From Flavipsychrobacter stenotrophus (lineage in GTDB: Bacteria; Bacteroidota; Bacteroidia; Chitinophagales; Chitinophagaceae): a DNA stretch of 64,000 nt. The translations under genes and the position numbers were made by a program. Below the pieces are notes generated by a model. The model did not search any database and was not told where the DNA came from. It was given only the letters and a program-made list of their open reading frames with translations. Shown in pieces: positions 48,931 to 57,277 of this stretch; within the stretch, counting starts at the first letter, position 1, and the number at the start of each line of letters is the position of its first letter. The stretch lies in assembly GCF_002954265.1 (NCBI RefSeq), contig NZ_PPSL01000006.1, positions 186,001-250,000 of the forward strand, given 5' to 3'.

Positions 48931-49587
48931 ATGGCCAGATATTTCCCAGGTATTTTTGTTGCCGCATTACTTTCGTTCAGTACTGCTATTGCGCAAACTG
49001 ATGATGACGATAAGGCGGACAATAGTAAGAACGGGAATAAAGAGATGCCTACCGGCATTCACATGAATGAAAGTGGCCAATTCCCAGTAGGGAGAAAGTA
49101 TAAAGTTCTGGCAGTAGCACCAATGCAGTTTACCGAAAATGGTGTTGGCCTGGCCGTTAGCTACGAGCATAGTATAGACAAGCATGGTATAGTTACCTAT
49201 ATACTTCCTGCCATAGCCACGCTAAACTCAACTACCTCTAGCTTCAGCAATAAGCGTCACCAGGACCCCATGTTCTATTTTATGCCAGGATTGAAATTCT
49301 ATCCTACATCTTGTTACGGCAAGATAAAGTATGCGCTAGGTCCATCGTTGGTAATAGGGGCAGGTCAACAAAGAGTAGATGACTATTACTACAGTAACGA
49401 CCAGCTTTATGACAAATTCGTCTTTGGAATAATGCTCAATAATTCCATCAACTTCACCCCTTCGGCTCACATTTACCTCGGTATTGAATTCGGACTTGGG
49501 TTTACTTATCTGAATCGCCTTAATGGTGTTAATGATGGCATTGCAGGGCTTACACAAGGCGGACTGAAGATCGGCTACAGATTTTAA
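48931..49587 (+). CDS. Outer-membrane-barrel-like protein, tandem family member 1
   Basis: A 218-aa protein I cannot assign to a named family. It has a signal peptide (MARYFPGIFVAALLSFSTAIAQ), an acidic linker, then the shared core. The core contains VLAVAPMQFTENGVGLAVSYEHSIDKHGIVTYILP, FYFMPGLKFYPT, KYALGPSLVIGAG, a variable Tyr-rich loop, FGIMLNNSINF, YLGIEFGLGFTYLNRL and a terminal KIGYRF. Alternating short beta strands and a final Phe suggest a small outer-membrane beta barrel. Four homologues follow immediately downstream on the same strand. Role unknown. Confidence 0.75.
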   Translation: MARYFPGIFVAALLSFSTAIAQTDDDDKADNSKNGNKEMPTGIHMNESGQFPVGRKYKVLAVAPMQFTENGVGLAVSYEHSIDKHGIVTYILPAIATLNSTTSSFSNKRHQDPMFYFMPGLKFYPTSCYGKIKYALGPSLVIGAGQQRVDDYYYSNDQLYDKFVFGIMLNNSINFTPSAHIYLGIEFGLGFTYLNRLNGVNDGIAGLTQGGLKIGYRF

Positions 49588-49609
49588 TACATTCTAAAAC
49601 GGGCATGTT

Positions 49610-50203
49610 ATGACCCTACGGTCTCCACTCCTTATTGCGGCTACCTTCTTATTGACTACTAGTACCATTGCGCAGCATGTAGACCCCAAGAACAAAGAGT
49701 TGACACATGAGAAATATGAGGTATGGTCAATTGCGCCCGTCCATTTATTTGAAAGCTGCATAGGTACATCAATTAGCTACGAAAGAGGTATTGATGCCGG
49801 GGGAATTGTGACCTATATGCTACAAGCAATGGGTGGTGTAGACCTTACAAAAAAATACGCATCTAACAGGGCTACCGAAGACCCGATAATATTCATAATG
49901 CCCGGACTCAAATTTTACCCTACTACACGTTTGGGCCATACTAAGTACGCAGTAGGGCCTTCTTTGGTGATTGGTGCCGGTCAGGCAAGCGACTATAGCT
50001 CCTATTACCCGAGCGACCGCGTAGGCACCCGGTTTCTGTTAGGCATAATGGTAAACAATTCACTTAACTATCAATTTGGCCAGCGGGTATATCTAGGGAT
50101 AGATTACGGGCTTGGCTTTTCATACATTGATAAATCAAGAGGCGTTAATTCGGGTGTTAACCTCCTTAACCAATTGGCTTTCAGAATGGGATACCGTTTC
50201 TGA
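49610..50203 (+). CDS. Outer-membrane-barrel-like protein, tandem family member 2 (divergent)
   Basis: A 197-aa secreted protein starting 22 bp after member 1, so probably co-transcribed. The signal peptide MTLRSPLLIAATFLLTTSTIAQ is followed by the family core, but the QFTENGVG motif is replaced by HLFESCIGTSISYERGID. The rest is conserved: FIMPGLKFYPTTRLGHTKYAVGPSLVIGAG, LLGIMVNNSLNY, YLGIDYGLGFSYIDKS and a terminal RMGYRF. It is the most diverged of the five. Function unknown. Confidence 0.7.
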   Translation: MTLRSPLLIAATFLLTTSTIAQHVDPKNKELTHEKYEVWSIAPVHLFESCIGTSISYERGIDAGGIVTYMLQAMGGVDLTKKYASNRATEDPIIFIMPGLKFYPTTRLGHTKYAVGPSLVIGAGQASDYSSYYPSDRVGTRFLLGIMVNNSLNYQFGQRVYLGIDYGLGFSYIDKSRGVNSGVNLLNQLAFRMGYRF

Positions 50204-50278
50204 TTTATTCTAGAAGTATAATTATTTTACTTTTTTGGCACAATTAATGCTGTTAGAAAATAACACATACTTTTTTTT

Positions 50279-51130
50279 ATGAACAAAAAGTCGTTTATAG
50301 CCACTATCATATTCCTCCTATCTGTATCTGCGGCATTTGCGCAAGACAGAATATTTCAAAGCAATGGCAATGTTATTGAAGCCAAAATAAAGGAAATAAA
50401 CAAGGAGAACATTATCTATACTCACTGGAGCAACGTAAATGGATCTGCATATTCTATTTCATTAAGAGAAGTAGACAAAGTGAGGTATGAAAATGGCGTG
50501 GAAGAACGGTTCAATGGTGAGAATGACGGCGAAAATATGACAAATACTAGCCATGCCCAGCATATAGGGGGCAATCAATATCGCACTGCTGACATGAAAC
50601 TAGCCGATAACATATTGGCCATAGCCCCTATTCAGTTCACCGAAAATGGTGTAGGCTTTGCACTTAGCTATGAGAAAACTATAGACAAAGCCGGCATTAT
50701 TGCTTATTCATTACCAGTTATAGCCACCTTTAACCTTAATGGCCAGACAGAAGCCCACGATGGTAAACATCAGGATGCTATGTTCTATTTTTCACCGGGA
50801 TTGAAATTTTACCCTACCGGCAGCCGCGGTCGCACTAAATATGCAATTGGCCCGTCGTTGGTTATTGGGGCAGGGGAAAAAACTACGGGCGGAGAGTATC
50901 ATTACTGGTCAGGCTATTCTTATCTCTCAGGTTTTAACCCATATGAAACGCACAGTAAATTTATGCTGGGTATATTGGTCAATAATTCACTCAACATAAA
51001 TCCTTCACCACGCATGTATATAGGTATGGACTTTGGCTTCGGTTTTACTTACATCAACCAGCTTGGAGGTGCTAACCAAGGCATAACGGGAATGGTGCAA
51101 GCCGGGTTTAAGATTGGTTACAGATTCTAA
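50279..51130 (+). CDS. Outer-membrane-barrel-like protein, tandem family member 3, with extra N-terminal domain
   Basis: A 283-aa protein with signal peptide MNKKSFIATIIFLLSVSAAFAQ. Residues about 23-80 form an added small domain (QSNGNVIEAKIKEINKENI, ISLREVDKVRYENGVEE) resembling the short beta-rich module found at the start of many Bacteroidota secreted proteins. The family core follows (ILAIAPIQFTENGVGFALSYEKTIDKAG, FYFSPGLKFYPTGSRG, KYAIGPSLVIGAGE, KFMLGILVNNSLNI, YIGMDFGFGFTYINQL, KIGYRF). It is the only member with this fusion. Function unknown. Confidence 0.75.
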   Translation: MNKKSFIATIIFLLSVSAAFAQDRIFQSNGNVIEAKIKEINKENIIYTHWSNVNGSAYSISLREVDKVRYENGVEERFNGENDGENMTNTSHAQHIGGNQYRTADMKLADNILAIAPIQFTENGVGFALSYEKTIDKAGIIAYSLPVIATFNLNGQTEAHDGKHQDAMFYFSPGLKFYPTGSRGRTKYAIGPSLVIGAGEKTTGGEYHYWSGYSYLSGFNPYETHSKFMLGILVNNSLNINPSPRMYIGMDFGFGFTYINQLGGANQGITGMVQAGFKIGYRF

Positions 51131-51170
51131 TTCACGTTTCATTCAAAATTTCATTTTTAATTCAATTTAT

Positions 51171-51803
51171 ATGTTCATGAAAAAGTTGTTAATGCTCGCT
51201 TTGCCATTATTGATCTCAGGAATTGCAAAAGCGCAGACGGACGAAGCCGCGGCAAGCCCGGCTCATAAAAACGATAATAGCAACATTATAGCTATTGCAC
51301 CAATACAGTTTACCGAGAATGGCGTGGGTCTGGCTTTCAGCTACGAAAAAGGAATAGACAAAGCCGGTATTGTAGCATATAATCTTCCGCTTATAGCAAC
51401 GTTCAATCTTAATAATAATGTATCGAACGGCGACCACCAGGACGCGATGTTCTACTTTTCTCCTGGTATTAAGTTCTACCCTACCAGCAGCCATGGCAAT
51501 GTAAAATATGCCATAGGCCCATCGTTGGTAATAGGCGCGGGCGAAAAAACAACGCACTCATCAACTTATCTTCCCAATCCCGGCAATCCTTCCAACCCTT
51601 ATTATTACGAACAATACACAACCCAAAGCAAATTTATACTGGGCATAATGGTCAGCAATTCGTTGAACATTAATCCTACTGAGCATTTCTATCTTGGTCT
51701 TGACTTTGGTTTTGGCTTCACTTACATCAACAGGCTGGCCGGCAATAATGATGGTCTTACCGGCGTAGTGCAGAGCGGCTTTAAGATCGGCTACAGATTC
51801 TAA
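51171..51803 (+). CDS. Outer-membrane-barrel-like protein, tandem family member 4
   Basis: About 211 aa. I chose the ATG at 51171 (MFMKKLLMLALPLLISGIAKAQ) because it gives a signal peptide; the frame opens further upstream at 51114, which would overlap member 3. The family core is complete: IIAIAPIQFTENGVGLAFSYEKGIDKAG, FYFSPGIKFYPTSSHG, KYAIGPSLVIGAGEK, a Tyr/Asn/Pro-rich loop, KFILGIMVSNSLNI, YLGLDFGFGFTYINRL and KIGYRF. It is very similar to member 3 without the added N-terminal module, so the two look like a recent duplication. A terminator follows. Confidence 0.75.
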   Translation: MFMKKLLMLALPLLISGIAKAQTDEAAASPAHKNDNSNIIAIAPIQFTENGVGLAFSYEKGIDKAGIVAYNLPLIATFNLNNNVSNGDHQDAMFYFSPGIKFYPTSSHGNVKYAIGPSLVIGAGEKTTHSSTYLPNPGNPSNPYYYEQYTTQSKFILGIMVSNSLNINPTEHFYLGLDFGFGFTYINRLAGNNDGLTGVVQSGFKIGYRF

Positions 51804-51823
51804 GATATTCTTCAAACATATTT

Positions 51824-51864
51824 ACAAGAAAGGGATAGACGTTTAGTGTTTATCCCTTTCTTGT
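51824..51864 (+). terminator. Hairpin terminator after family member 4
   Basis: Perfect 14-bp inverted repeat ACAAGAAAGGGATA / TATCCCTTTCTTGT (51824-51837 and 51851-51864), followed by TTTT. It suggests members 1-4 and member 5 are separate transcription units. Confidence 0.85.
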
Positions 51865-51934
51865 TTTTGACTTAGATACTTTACTTTAGAATCCGGTGGC
51901 ACGATTACTGTTGTCTTATCATAAACACACAGTT

Positions 51935-52540
51935 ATGATATCTAAGATACTGCTTGCTTCGGCACTTTCATTATTGATCACCAGCAATGCTAACGCGCAG
52001 GAAGCTGCACCGGTTACTGACCCAACTATTCCGGTGCTATCACCATTCAATAAAGTTCTTGCCATCGCACCTATGCAATTCACAGAGAATGGCGTAGGAC
52101 TTGCAGTAAGCTATGAGCAGGCAGTAGATAAAGAAGCGATCGTAGCATTCATACTCCCGGTAATCGTTACATTCAACCTGGCACACGACCAGAAATATGG
52201 TAATAAACAGGATGCAATGTTCTACTTCATGCCGGGTATTAAATTTTACCCTACAGGTGGTTTTGGAAAAATAAAGTATGCGATAGGTCCATCCCTTGTA
52301 TTAGGTGCTGGACAAAAAACAGAACCGGTATACAATCCTATTGTACCCGAATACAAAACACGCAGTAATTTTCTACTGGGCATAATGGTCAATAATTCCA
52401 TCAACTTCAATGCTACACCTCATTTCTACTTAGGCCTGGACTTTGGCTTCGGCTTCACTTACATACATAAGCTGGATGGCGAGAACCAAGGAATAAATGG
52501 CATAGTAGAGGGTGGATTGAAACTGGGATATAGGTTTTAA
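51935..52540 (+). CDS. Outer-membrane-barrel-like protein, tandem family member 5
   Basis: About 201 aa. The start at 51935 (MISKILLASALSLLITSNANAQ) gives a clean signal peptide; a GTG at 51896 would add 13 residues. The core matches the family: VLAIAPMQFTENGVGLAVSYEQAVDKEA, FYFMPGIKFYPTGGFG, KYAIGPSLVLGAGQKT, LLGIMVNNSINF, YLGLDFGFGFTYIHKL and a terminal KLGYRF. It lies after a terminator, so is likely transcribed from its own promoter. It converges on the rluF-like gene with a shared hairpin between them. Function unknown. Confidence 0.75.
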   Translation: MISKILLASALSLLITSNANAQEAAPVTDPTIPVLSPFNKVLAIAPMQFTENGVGLAVSYEQAVDKEAIVAFILPVIVTFNLAHDQKYGNKQDAMFYFMPGIKFYPTGGFGKIKYAIGPSLVLGAGQKTEPVYNPIVPEYKTRSNFLLGIMVNNSINFNATPHFYLGLDFGFGFTYIHKLDGENQGINGIVEGGLKLGYRF

Positions 52541-52564
52541 AGATCTACTTAAACTTAGTAAGTA

Positions 52565-52598
52565 AAAAGCAGAATGTAAATGAATACATTCTGCTTTT
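52565..52598. terminator. Bidirectional hairpin terminator
   Basis: Perfect 14-bp arms AAAAGCAGAATGTA / TACATTCTGCTTTT with a 6-nt loop, between two convergent genes. Confidence 0.9.
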
Positions 52599-52603
52599 AT
52601 ATT

Positions 52604-54031
52604 TTATCCTCTCCCTCTCGGGGTAGGCTTGTTGGTTGTCTTAAAGTTGACTGCGGCCCGCTTGCCTTTGGGTGTTGATGCTTTTCCCTTCTCTTCGCTG
52701 CGGGTTTTCTTCTTGGCGGCGTCGCTGTCTGACTGCCTTAGCCTTCTTGGCTTTTCGTCTCTACGGCCCATGCCCTTCTCCGCATTCTTGCCCTTTTCTT
52801 CCCTCTTCACCTTACCGTCTCTCTTACCCGTTTCGTCTTTGCTGCCGCGTGGTTCTTTTTTGGCTTTTATAATTTTATTACCTTTAGCATCGAAGCCAGG
52901 CTTATCTTTCTTATCGCCCTTATCTCTGAAGCCTTTATAGCTATCACTCTTTTTCTTGCGTGGACGCATAGGATCTACAGCCATAGACTGTTCTTCTATA
53001 CTTGCAGATTCAAAGTCACTTACAACATGGCCCTTCTTCTTCGTTTTAGCACTTGGCACACCGGCTTTCTGCTCCTTCTCTTTCTTTACCTTGAAGTAGT
53101 TTTCCTTTTCTCTCTTTGCTTTTTCTTTGCGGCTGGTTACTTTTTTTACCCCAGCAATTTCACTGTCAGCAGATTCGGTCCTTCCACCCATTTCACGGTC
53201 CAGGAAGGCTTCTTTGCGCAGTCTTGCCTTTGTTTCTTTTTCGCTTTCCGGCTTTTCGTCGGGGTTGAATGGCTTTCTTTCAGACTTTGGTTTACCTGGC
53301 TTTACTTCGCTGCTCGATCCGCTCATCATATCATTAAGCTTTTCCATTTCGGGCTGTGAAAGGTAGCGCCAGTGACCTACCGCCATCCCTTCCAGGTTGA
53401 TGTTCATGATACGGATACGTGTCAGTTTCTGCACCTCATAGCCCAAATACTCGCACATACGGCGGATCTGACGGTTAAGGCCCTGCGTAAGCGTGATACG
53501 GAAACGTTTGTTACCTTCCTGTCTTACTTCGCACTTTTTGGTACGTGTACCCAATATAGGTATACCATTGCTCATTTGCTGTATGAACTCGGGTGTAATG
53601 TTCTTATCAACTATTACTATGTATTCCTTTTCGTGGTTGTTACTTGCGCGGAGGATCTTGTTGACAATGTCACCATCGTTGGTAAGCAATATCAACCCAT
53701 CACTATCCTTATCTAAGCGGCCTACAGGAAATATGCGTGTAGGGTGATTGAGGAAAGTAATGATGTTGGTCTTATCTCTTACATCTGTAGTACTGGTAAC
53801 ACCTACAGGCTTGTTGCAGGCTATATAAACGGTCTTCTTCTTTTTCTTGATCGGCTCACCATCTACTTCTACTTTATCACCTGGCATAACCCTGTCTCCG
53901 GGGAATGCAGGCAGGTCATTTACAGTTACTCTTTCCGATTCTATCAATTTGTCGGCTTCTCTTCTCGAGCAGAATCCCGATGAGCTGATATACTTATTAA
54001 GGCTTACTAATTCGCTTTCTATTTGTTTCAT
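52604..54031 (-). CDS. rluF: 23S rRNA pseudouridine synthase, RluF type, with basic low-complexity C-terminal extension
   Basis: A 475-aa protein. The S4 domain is residues about 9-60 ([20 protein letters not shown]). The synthase core runs to about 235, with [19 protein letters not shown] and catalytic D107, then [20 protein letters not shown] and [12 protein letters not shown]. The shape of these motifs matches RluF, which modifies U2604 of 23S rRNA in E. coli; the exact target here is inferred. Residues about 236-475 are a Lys/Arg/Glu/Ser-rich tail ending in KPTPRGRG, predicted disordered. This mirrors the RluB-like gene, which has its basic extension at the N-terminus. Confidence 0.9.
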   Translation of the reverse strand: MKQIESELVSLNKYISSSGFCSRREADKLIESERVTVNDLPAFPGDRVMPGDKVEVDGEPIKKKKKTVYIACNKPVGVTSTTDVRDKTNIITFLNHPTRIFPVGRLDKDSDGLILLTNDGDIVNKILRASNNHEKEYIVIVDKNITPEFIQQMSNGIPILGTRTKKCEVRQEGNKRFRITLTQGLNRQIRRMCEYLGYEVQKLTRIRIMNINLEGMAVGHWRYLSQPEMEKLNDMMSGSSSEVKPGKPKSERKPFNPDEKPESEKETKARLRKEAFLDREMGGRTESADSEIAGVKKVTSRKEKAKREKENYFKVKKEKEQKAGVPSAKTKKKGHVVSDFESASIEEQSMAVDPMRPRKKKSDSYKGFRDKGDKKDKPGFDAKGNKIIKAKKEPRGSKDETGKRDGKVKREEKGKNAEKGMGRRDEKPRRLRQSDSDAAKKKTRSEEKGKASTPKGKRAAVNFKTTNKPTPRGRG

Positions 54032-54195
54032 CTTTGGCTTTACACCTACTTTTAATAGCTGTAAATGTAATTCATTATTACCACTCGGTCATTTTGAGCG
54101 CATTTAAGGTGAATATATTGCCTGAGTATTCTACTTTCATGATTAAAATTGAGGCGTTACCTGCTTCATTTTTTTTGCGCCTAACTGATTAATGA

Positions 54196-54341
54196 CATTG
54201 ACTTAAGAATTTGGCAGGTTACTACCAAAGTTATTTCGCCCTTTCAGGGCTGAGTGTTTTGTACTCTATTTAACCGAGGGCTTCACCCCCGGCTATTGTG
54301 TTTCGCCTCTTCGGGGCTGGCTAAAAACCCTTAAGTCAATG
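54196..54341. mobile_element. MITE-like 146-bp element with 12-bp terminal inverted repeats
   Basis: The segment is bounded by CATTGACTTAAG (54196-54207) and its exact complement CTTAAGTCAATG (54330-54341). The interior carries palindromes such as GCCCTTTCAGGGC (54238-54250) and a copy of the dispersed AGCCCTGnnnGGGCGAAAT unit in reverse. It encodes nothing. I see no target-site duplication, so mobility is a guess. It accounts for most of the 54032-54387 gap. Confidence 0.45.
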
Positions 54342-54387
54342 GCTTTGAGATAAGTGCGTATGAAATGTATTAGCGCCAGATTATCTG

Positions 54388-54681
54388 CTATTTTCCGATA
54401 TTCCTGATAGCCTCGTCTAGTTTAGGTTCCAGAGCAGTAACGGGTGCAGGAAGATCTGCGGGAAGATTACGAAATTTGAATGAACCACTATAGGGATCGA
54501 GATGCAACTCCAGGCTATGGATCTGTTGATTTAGCGTAGTGCCATAGCCGGGTATGCGGATATCCACAGAAAAAAAAGTGATATCATTAGCCTGCCTTTC
54601 CATAATACCGCATTCATATAATGTACCTCCATCCTCTATTTCTACATCGAAAACCATGTTAGTTTGTTTTAAAACCATCAC
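54388..54681 (-). CDS. Small hypothetical protein
   Basis: A 97-aa acidic, soluble protein I do not recognise. It contains VFDVEIEDGGTLYECGIMER and LHLDPYSGSFKFRNLP, with no signal peptide or membrane segment. Codon usage and the sensible amphipathic sequence suggest a real gene. It is divergent from the downstream hydrolase by 78 bp. The start may be the first or second Met. Confidence 0.55.
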   Translation of the reverse strand: MMVLKQTNMVFDVEIEDGGTLYECGIMERQANDITFFSVDIRIPGYGTTLNQQIHSLELHLDPYSGSFKFRNLPADLPAPVTALEPKLDEAIRNIGK

Positions 54682-54759
54682 ACAATTACCATGCCCTCAA
54701 TCGGGGATTACTACCACACTATTAATTGATTCTATAACTTCGTCTATATAATTGATGCA

Positions 54760-55488
54760 ATGAAAATCATACACTCGCTGCTGTTCGCCATTTGCCTGAT
54801 AGTATCTACCGGCATTTCTGCAAAAGAAACCAGGATCCTGCAAAAGGATATGGTGCTGAAGTACATAGTTAATGAACCCACTACTAAAACCTCAAACACT
54901 CCGCTCATTATATTGCTGCATGGCTATGGCAGCAATGAGGGTGACCTTTTCAGCCTTGTCAAAGATCTGCCACAAGAGGCGATAATACTTGCGGTGAGAG
55001 CACCTGTTACATTACCCAATGGGTATGCATGGATGCCGGTCGCCAGATTTGGTGATAAAGAAGACCCTGCGGCACCGGAAAGAAGCAGGCAATTATTGAT
55101 GCAGTTCATTGACCAGGCAGCAAAGAAATATCATGTACCGGCATCGCGCATATACCTGTTAGGCTTTAGCCAGGGAGCAATGATGAGCCTTACCATAGCC
55201 CTTACCCAACCCGAGAAGACAAATGGAATAGCCATGCTAAGCGGAAGATTGATAGACGAGACCAAGAACAAGATGGCCAGGCCCGAGCTTATCAATAAGG
55301 TATCTATTTTTGAGGCCCATGGCACCGAAGACCAGGTAATACCAATAGCTACAGGGCGCGAAGCCCATGCCTACCTGACCAGCAAGAATATAAAAACTGA
55401 GTATCACGAATATAAAATGGCACATACTATTAGTGGGGAAGAATTGTTGGATATAAAGAAATGGTTTGCGGGGAATTTGAAGAAGTAA
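54760..55488 (+). CDS. Secreted phospholipase/carboxylesterase-like alpha/beta hydrolase
   Basis: A 242-aa protein with an N-terminal signal peptide (MKIIHSLLFAICLIVSTGISA), so periplasmic. It belongs to the Abhydrolase_2 group: the oxyanion segment LLHGYGSNEGD (53-62), nucleophile elbow GFSQGA (S137), D191 in HGTEDQVIP and H222 in MAHTIS complete the triad. It is expected to cleave small carboxylic or acyl esters; substrate unknown. A run of dispersed repeat boxes lies between its stop and the convergent xerD. Confidence 0.85.
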   Translation: MKIIHSLLFAICLIVSTGISAKETRILQKDMVLKYIVNEPTTKTSNTPLIILLHGYGSNEGDLFSLVKDLPQEAIILAVRAPVTLPNGYAWMPVARFGDKEDPAAPERSRQLLMQFIDQAAKKYHVPASRIYLLGFSQGAMMSLTIALTQPEKTNGIAMLSGRLIDETKNKMARPELINKVSIFEAHGTEDQVIPIATGREAHAYLTSKNIKTEYHEYKMAHTISGEELLDIKKWFAGNLKK

Positions 55489-55520
55489 ACGATTATATCT
55501 ACCTTTTATTTAGTTCATAC

Positions 55521-55673
55521 AAAACGAATACGTCCCGAGGCGAGAGTGCTTTCCCGCAATTCTGCGGGATAAACTCAATCCTCGAAATGCCCCCTTGGGG
55601 AGTACAAAACGAATACATCCCGTGCGAATGTCCGGGGTTCGAGAGCCTCACCCTGACATTCGGGGAAGAGGAC
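55521..55673. repeat. Two dispersed AAAACGAATACGTCC boxes with hairpin tails
   Basis: Boxes at 55521-55535 (exact) and 55616-55630 (one change). Each is followed by a GAG..CTC-rich hairpin tail; after the second, GAATGTC/GACATTC arms surround TTCGAGAGCCTCA. This is part of an eight-copy family in the window. Confidence 0.75.
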
Positions 55674-55693
55674 AATATTAGATGCTGAATGAT

Positions 55694-56593
55694 CTATTTA
55701 TACCTCGGGTGAAATTTCTCTAGAGTATTGCGGAGATAAGAGCGGTCGAGGTGGGTGTATATCTCTGTTGTGGTGATGCTTTTGTGGCCCATCATTTCCT
55801 GCACAGCTCGGAGGTCTGCCCCACCTTCTACAAGGTGCGTCGCAAAGGAATGACGCAAGGTATGCGGATGTATCTCTCCACTCAATCCTGCCTTAGCCGC
55901 GAGGTCTTTGATGATGTAAAACACCATAATGCGCGACATGCCTGCACCCCTGCGATTGAGGAACAACACGTCTTCCTGCCCGCGTTTAATGGAGACATGA
56001 CTACGGATATGCTCCCGATATATTTGTATCTGGTTTATTGCTTCCTCTCCTATCGGTACTAATCTTTCCTTATCACCCTTACCCAGCACTTTTATAAAGC
56101 CAACATCCAGGTAGAGGTTTGTGAGCTTTAGTGTGATCAGCTCACTGACGCGCAGGCCGCAGCTGTACATGGTTTCTAGCATAGCGCGGTTTCGGGTTCC
56201 TTCGGGCGTGCTGTGATCGATAGCTTCGAAGAGCTTATCTATATCGGCAATGCTGAGCACATGAGGTAGTGCCCGTTTTTGCTTAGGGGCTTCCAACAGT
56301 TGCGTAGGGTCTTTGCGAAGGATCTCTTCCAACGCCATGTACCGGAAGAATGATTTTACCCCGCTGAGTATTCTGGACTGTGTACTGGCGGCCAATTCCA
56401 GCTCATGAATAGATTGCAGAAATGATTGCAGGTGCGCCAGCTCCATTTGTTGCAGAGAGATCTCCTTATGCTCATCCTGCATATGATCGCGGAGCATGGC
56501 CACATCATGCAGGTATGCCTCAACAGTATTGTCAGACATACCCCTCTCCAGCATCAGATAAGCTTTAAACCCTTTGATATATGCATCCCACAT
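55694..56593 (-). CDS. xerD: Site-specific tyrosine recombinase XerD
   Basis: A 299-aa recombinase that with XerC resolves chromosome dimers at dif. The N-terminal SAM-like core-binding domain is about 1-95 (YLMLERGMSDNTVEAYLHD). The catalytic domain carries R148 (CGLRVSELI), K172 (GKGDKERLVP), H244 and R247 (HPHTLRHSFATHL), H270 (MMGHKSI) and nucleophile Y279 (EIYTHL). All active residues are intact and the length is standard for XerD. It is divergent from aroQ across 64 bp. I saw no dif-like site in the window. Confidence 0.94.
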   Translation of the reverse strand: MWDAYIKGFKAYLMLERGMSDNTVEAYLHDVAMLRDHMQDEHKEISLQQMELAHLQSFLQSIHELELAASTQSRILSGVKSFFRYMALEEILRKDPTQLLEAPKQKRALPHVLSIADIDKLFEAIDHSTPEGTRNRAMLETMYSCGLRVSELITLKLTNLYLDVGFIKVLGKGDKERLVPIGEEAINQIQIYREHIRSHVSIKRGQEDVLFLNRRGAGMSRIMVFYIIKDLAAKAGLSGEIHPHTLRHSFATHLVEGGADLRAVQEMMGHKSITTTEIYTHLDRSYLRNTLEKFHPRYK

Positions 56594-56618
56594 GATCGGG
56601 TGTAAATTACGGAACTAA

Positions 56619-56653
56619 TTTGTGTGAACACTTCAGCAGAAGTTTTACATTTG
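56619..56653 (+). promoter_or_regulatory. Promoter of aroQ, probably giving a near-leaderless mRNA
   Basis: -33 TTTG at 56619-56622 and -7 TACATTTG at 56646-56653, with 23-bp spacing. The -7 element ends 4 bp before the ATG at 56658, so transcription would begin at or very near the start codon. Confidence 0.6.
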
Positions 56654-56657
56654 TTGT

Positions 56658-57098
56658 ATGCAACACCTGGCTATAGTCAACGGACCTAATCTTAATCTCC
56701 TTGGGGTAAGGGAGCCGCATATCTATGGCAGTGAAACATTTGAAGACTACCTGGCTAAGCTTAGAACACAATTTCCGGAGGTGGATATTGAGTATTACCA
56801 GAGCAATGTGGAAGGTGAGCTGATCAATTTCCTGCATGGCTGCATGGGCAAGAAACAGGGCATTATACTTAATGCAGGTGCCTATACCCACACCAGCATA
56901 GCCCTGGCTGATGCTATCAGTGCTATTAATGTACCGGTGGTAGAAGTGCACGTCAGCAATGTGCTGGCGCGGGAGGATTTCAGGAAGACTTCATTCATAG
57001 CGGCAAAGTGTGTGGGGTCTATAAGTGGATTGGGCATGAGGGGTTATGAGCTGGCGGCTAGGTGGTTTGTCGGAAGCGAAACGCTTCCGAAGGGTTAG
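56658..57098 (+). CDS. aroQ: Type II 3-dehydroquinate dehydratase
   Basis: A 146-aa shikimate-pathway enzyme that dehydrates 3-dehydroquinate to 3-dehydroshikimate; members of the family form dodecamers. Signature segments are AIVNGPNLNLLGVREPHIYG (5-24, with the catalytic R18 and Y23), ILNAGAYTHTSIAL (N72, H78), VVEVHVSN (H98) and AREDFRKTS. The conserved fold ends near GYELAARW. The last nine residues (FVGSETLPKG region) are encoded by a palindromic repeat and look like an accidental C-terminal extension. It has its own promoter. Confidence 0.94.
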   Translation: MQHLAIVNGPNLNLLGVREPHIYGSETFEDYLAKLRTQFPEVDIEYYQSNVEGELINFLHGCMGKKQGIILNAGAYTHTSIALADAISAINVPVVEVHVSNVLAREDFRKTSFIAAKCVGSISGLGMRGYELAARWFVGSETLPKG

Positions 57099-57117
57099 GA
57101 CGAAGCAGGACGCTTCG
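57071..57117. repeat. Palindromes spanning the aroQ stop codon
   Basis: CGGAAGCG/CGCTTCCG (57071-57078 and 57082-57089) lies inside the reading frame. CGAAGC/GCTTCG (57101-57106 and 57112-57117) follows the stop and may terminate transcription. Related GAAGCGTCC sequences occur near 28219 and 28366. Confidence 0.7.
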
Positions 57118-57188
57118 ACGAGTGCGGGATTGTCTGAATCACAGATTCAGGTAATCGCTCAGATTTCACAGATTCTATTTTTATATTC

Positions 57189-57250
57189 AAAACGAATACG
57201 TCCTGTGCGAATGTCGTGGTTCGAGAGCCTCAACATGACATTCGGGGACA
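57189..57250. repeat. Dispersed AAAACGAATACGTCC box with hairpin tail
   Basis: Exact box at 57189-57203, followed by TGCGAATGTC...GACATTCGGGG, a hairpin matching the tail after 55616 with base changes in the stem. Confidence 0.75.
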
Positions 57251-57277
57251 AAGTAAGTCTATGCCAGAGCAGTCTAC

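Noticed and set aside
55461-55688. 75-codon frame after the esterase gene
   Set aside because: It is made of the dispersed boxes and their hairpin tails; similar peptides appear wherever the box occurs.
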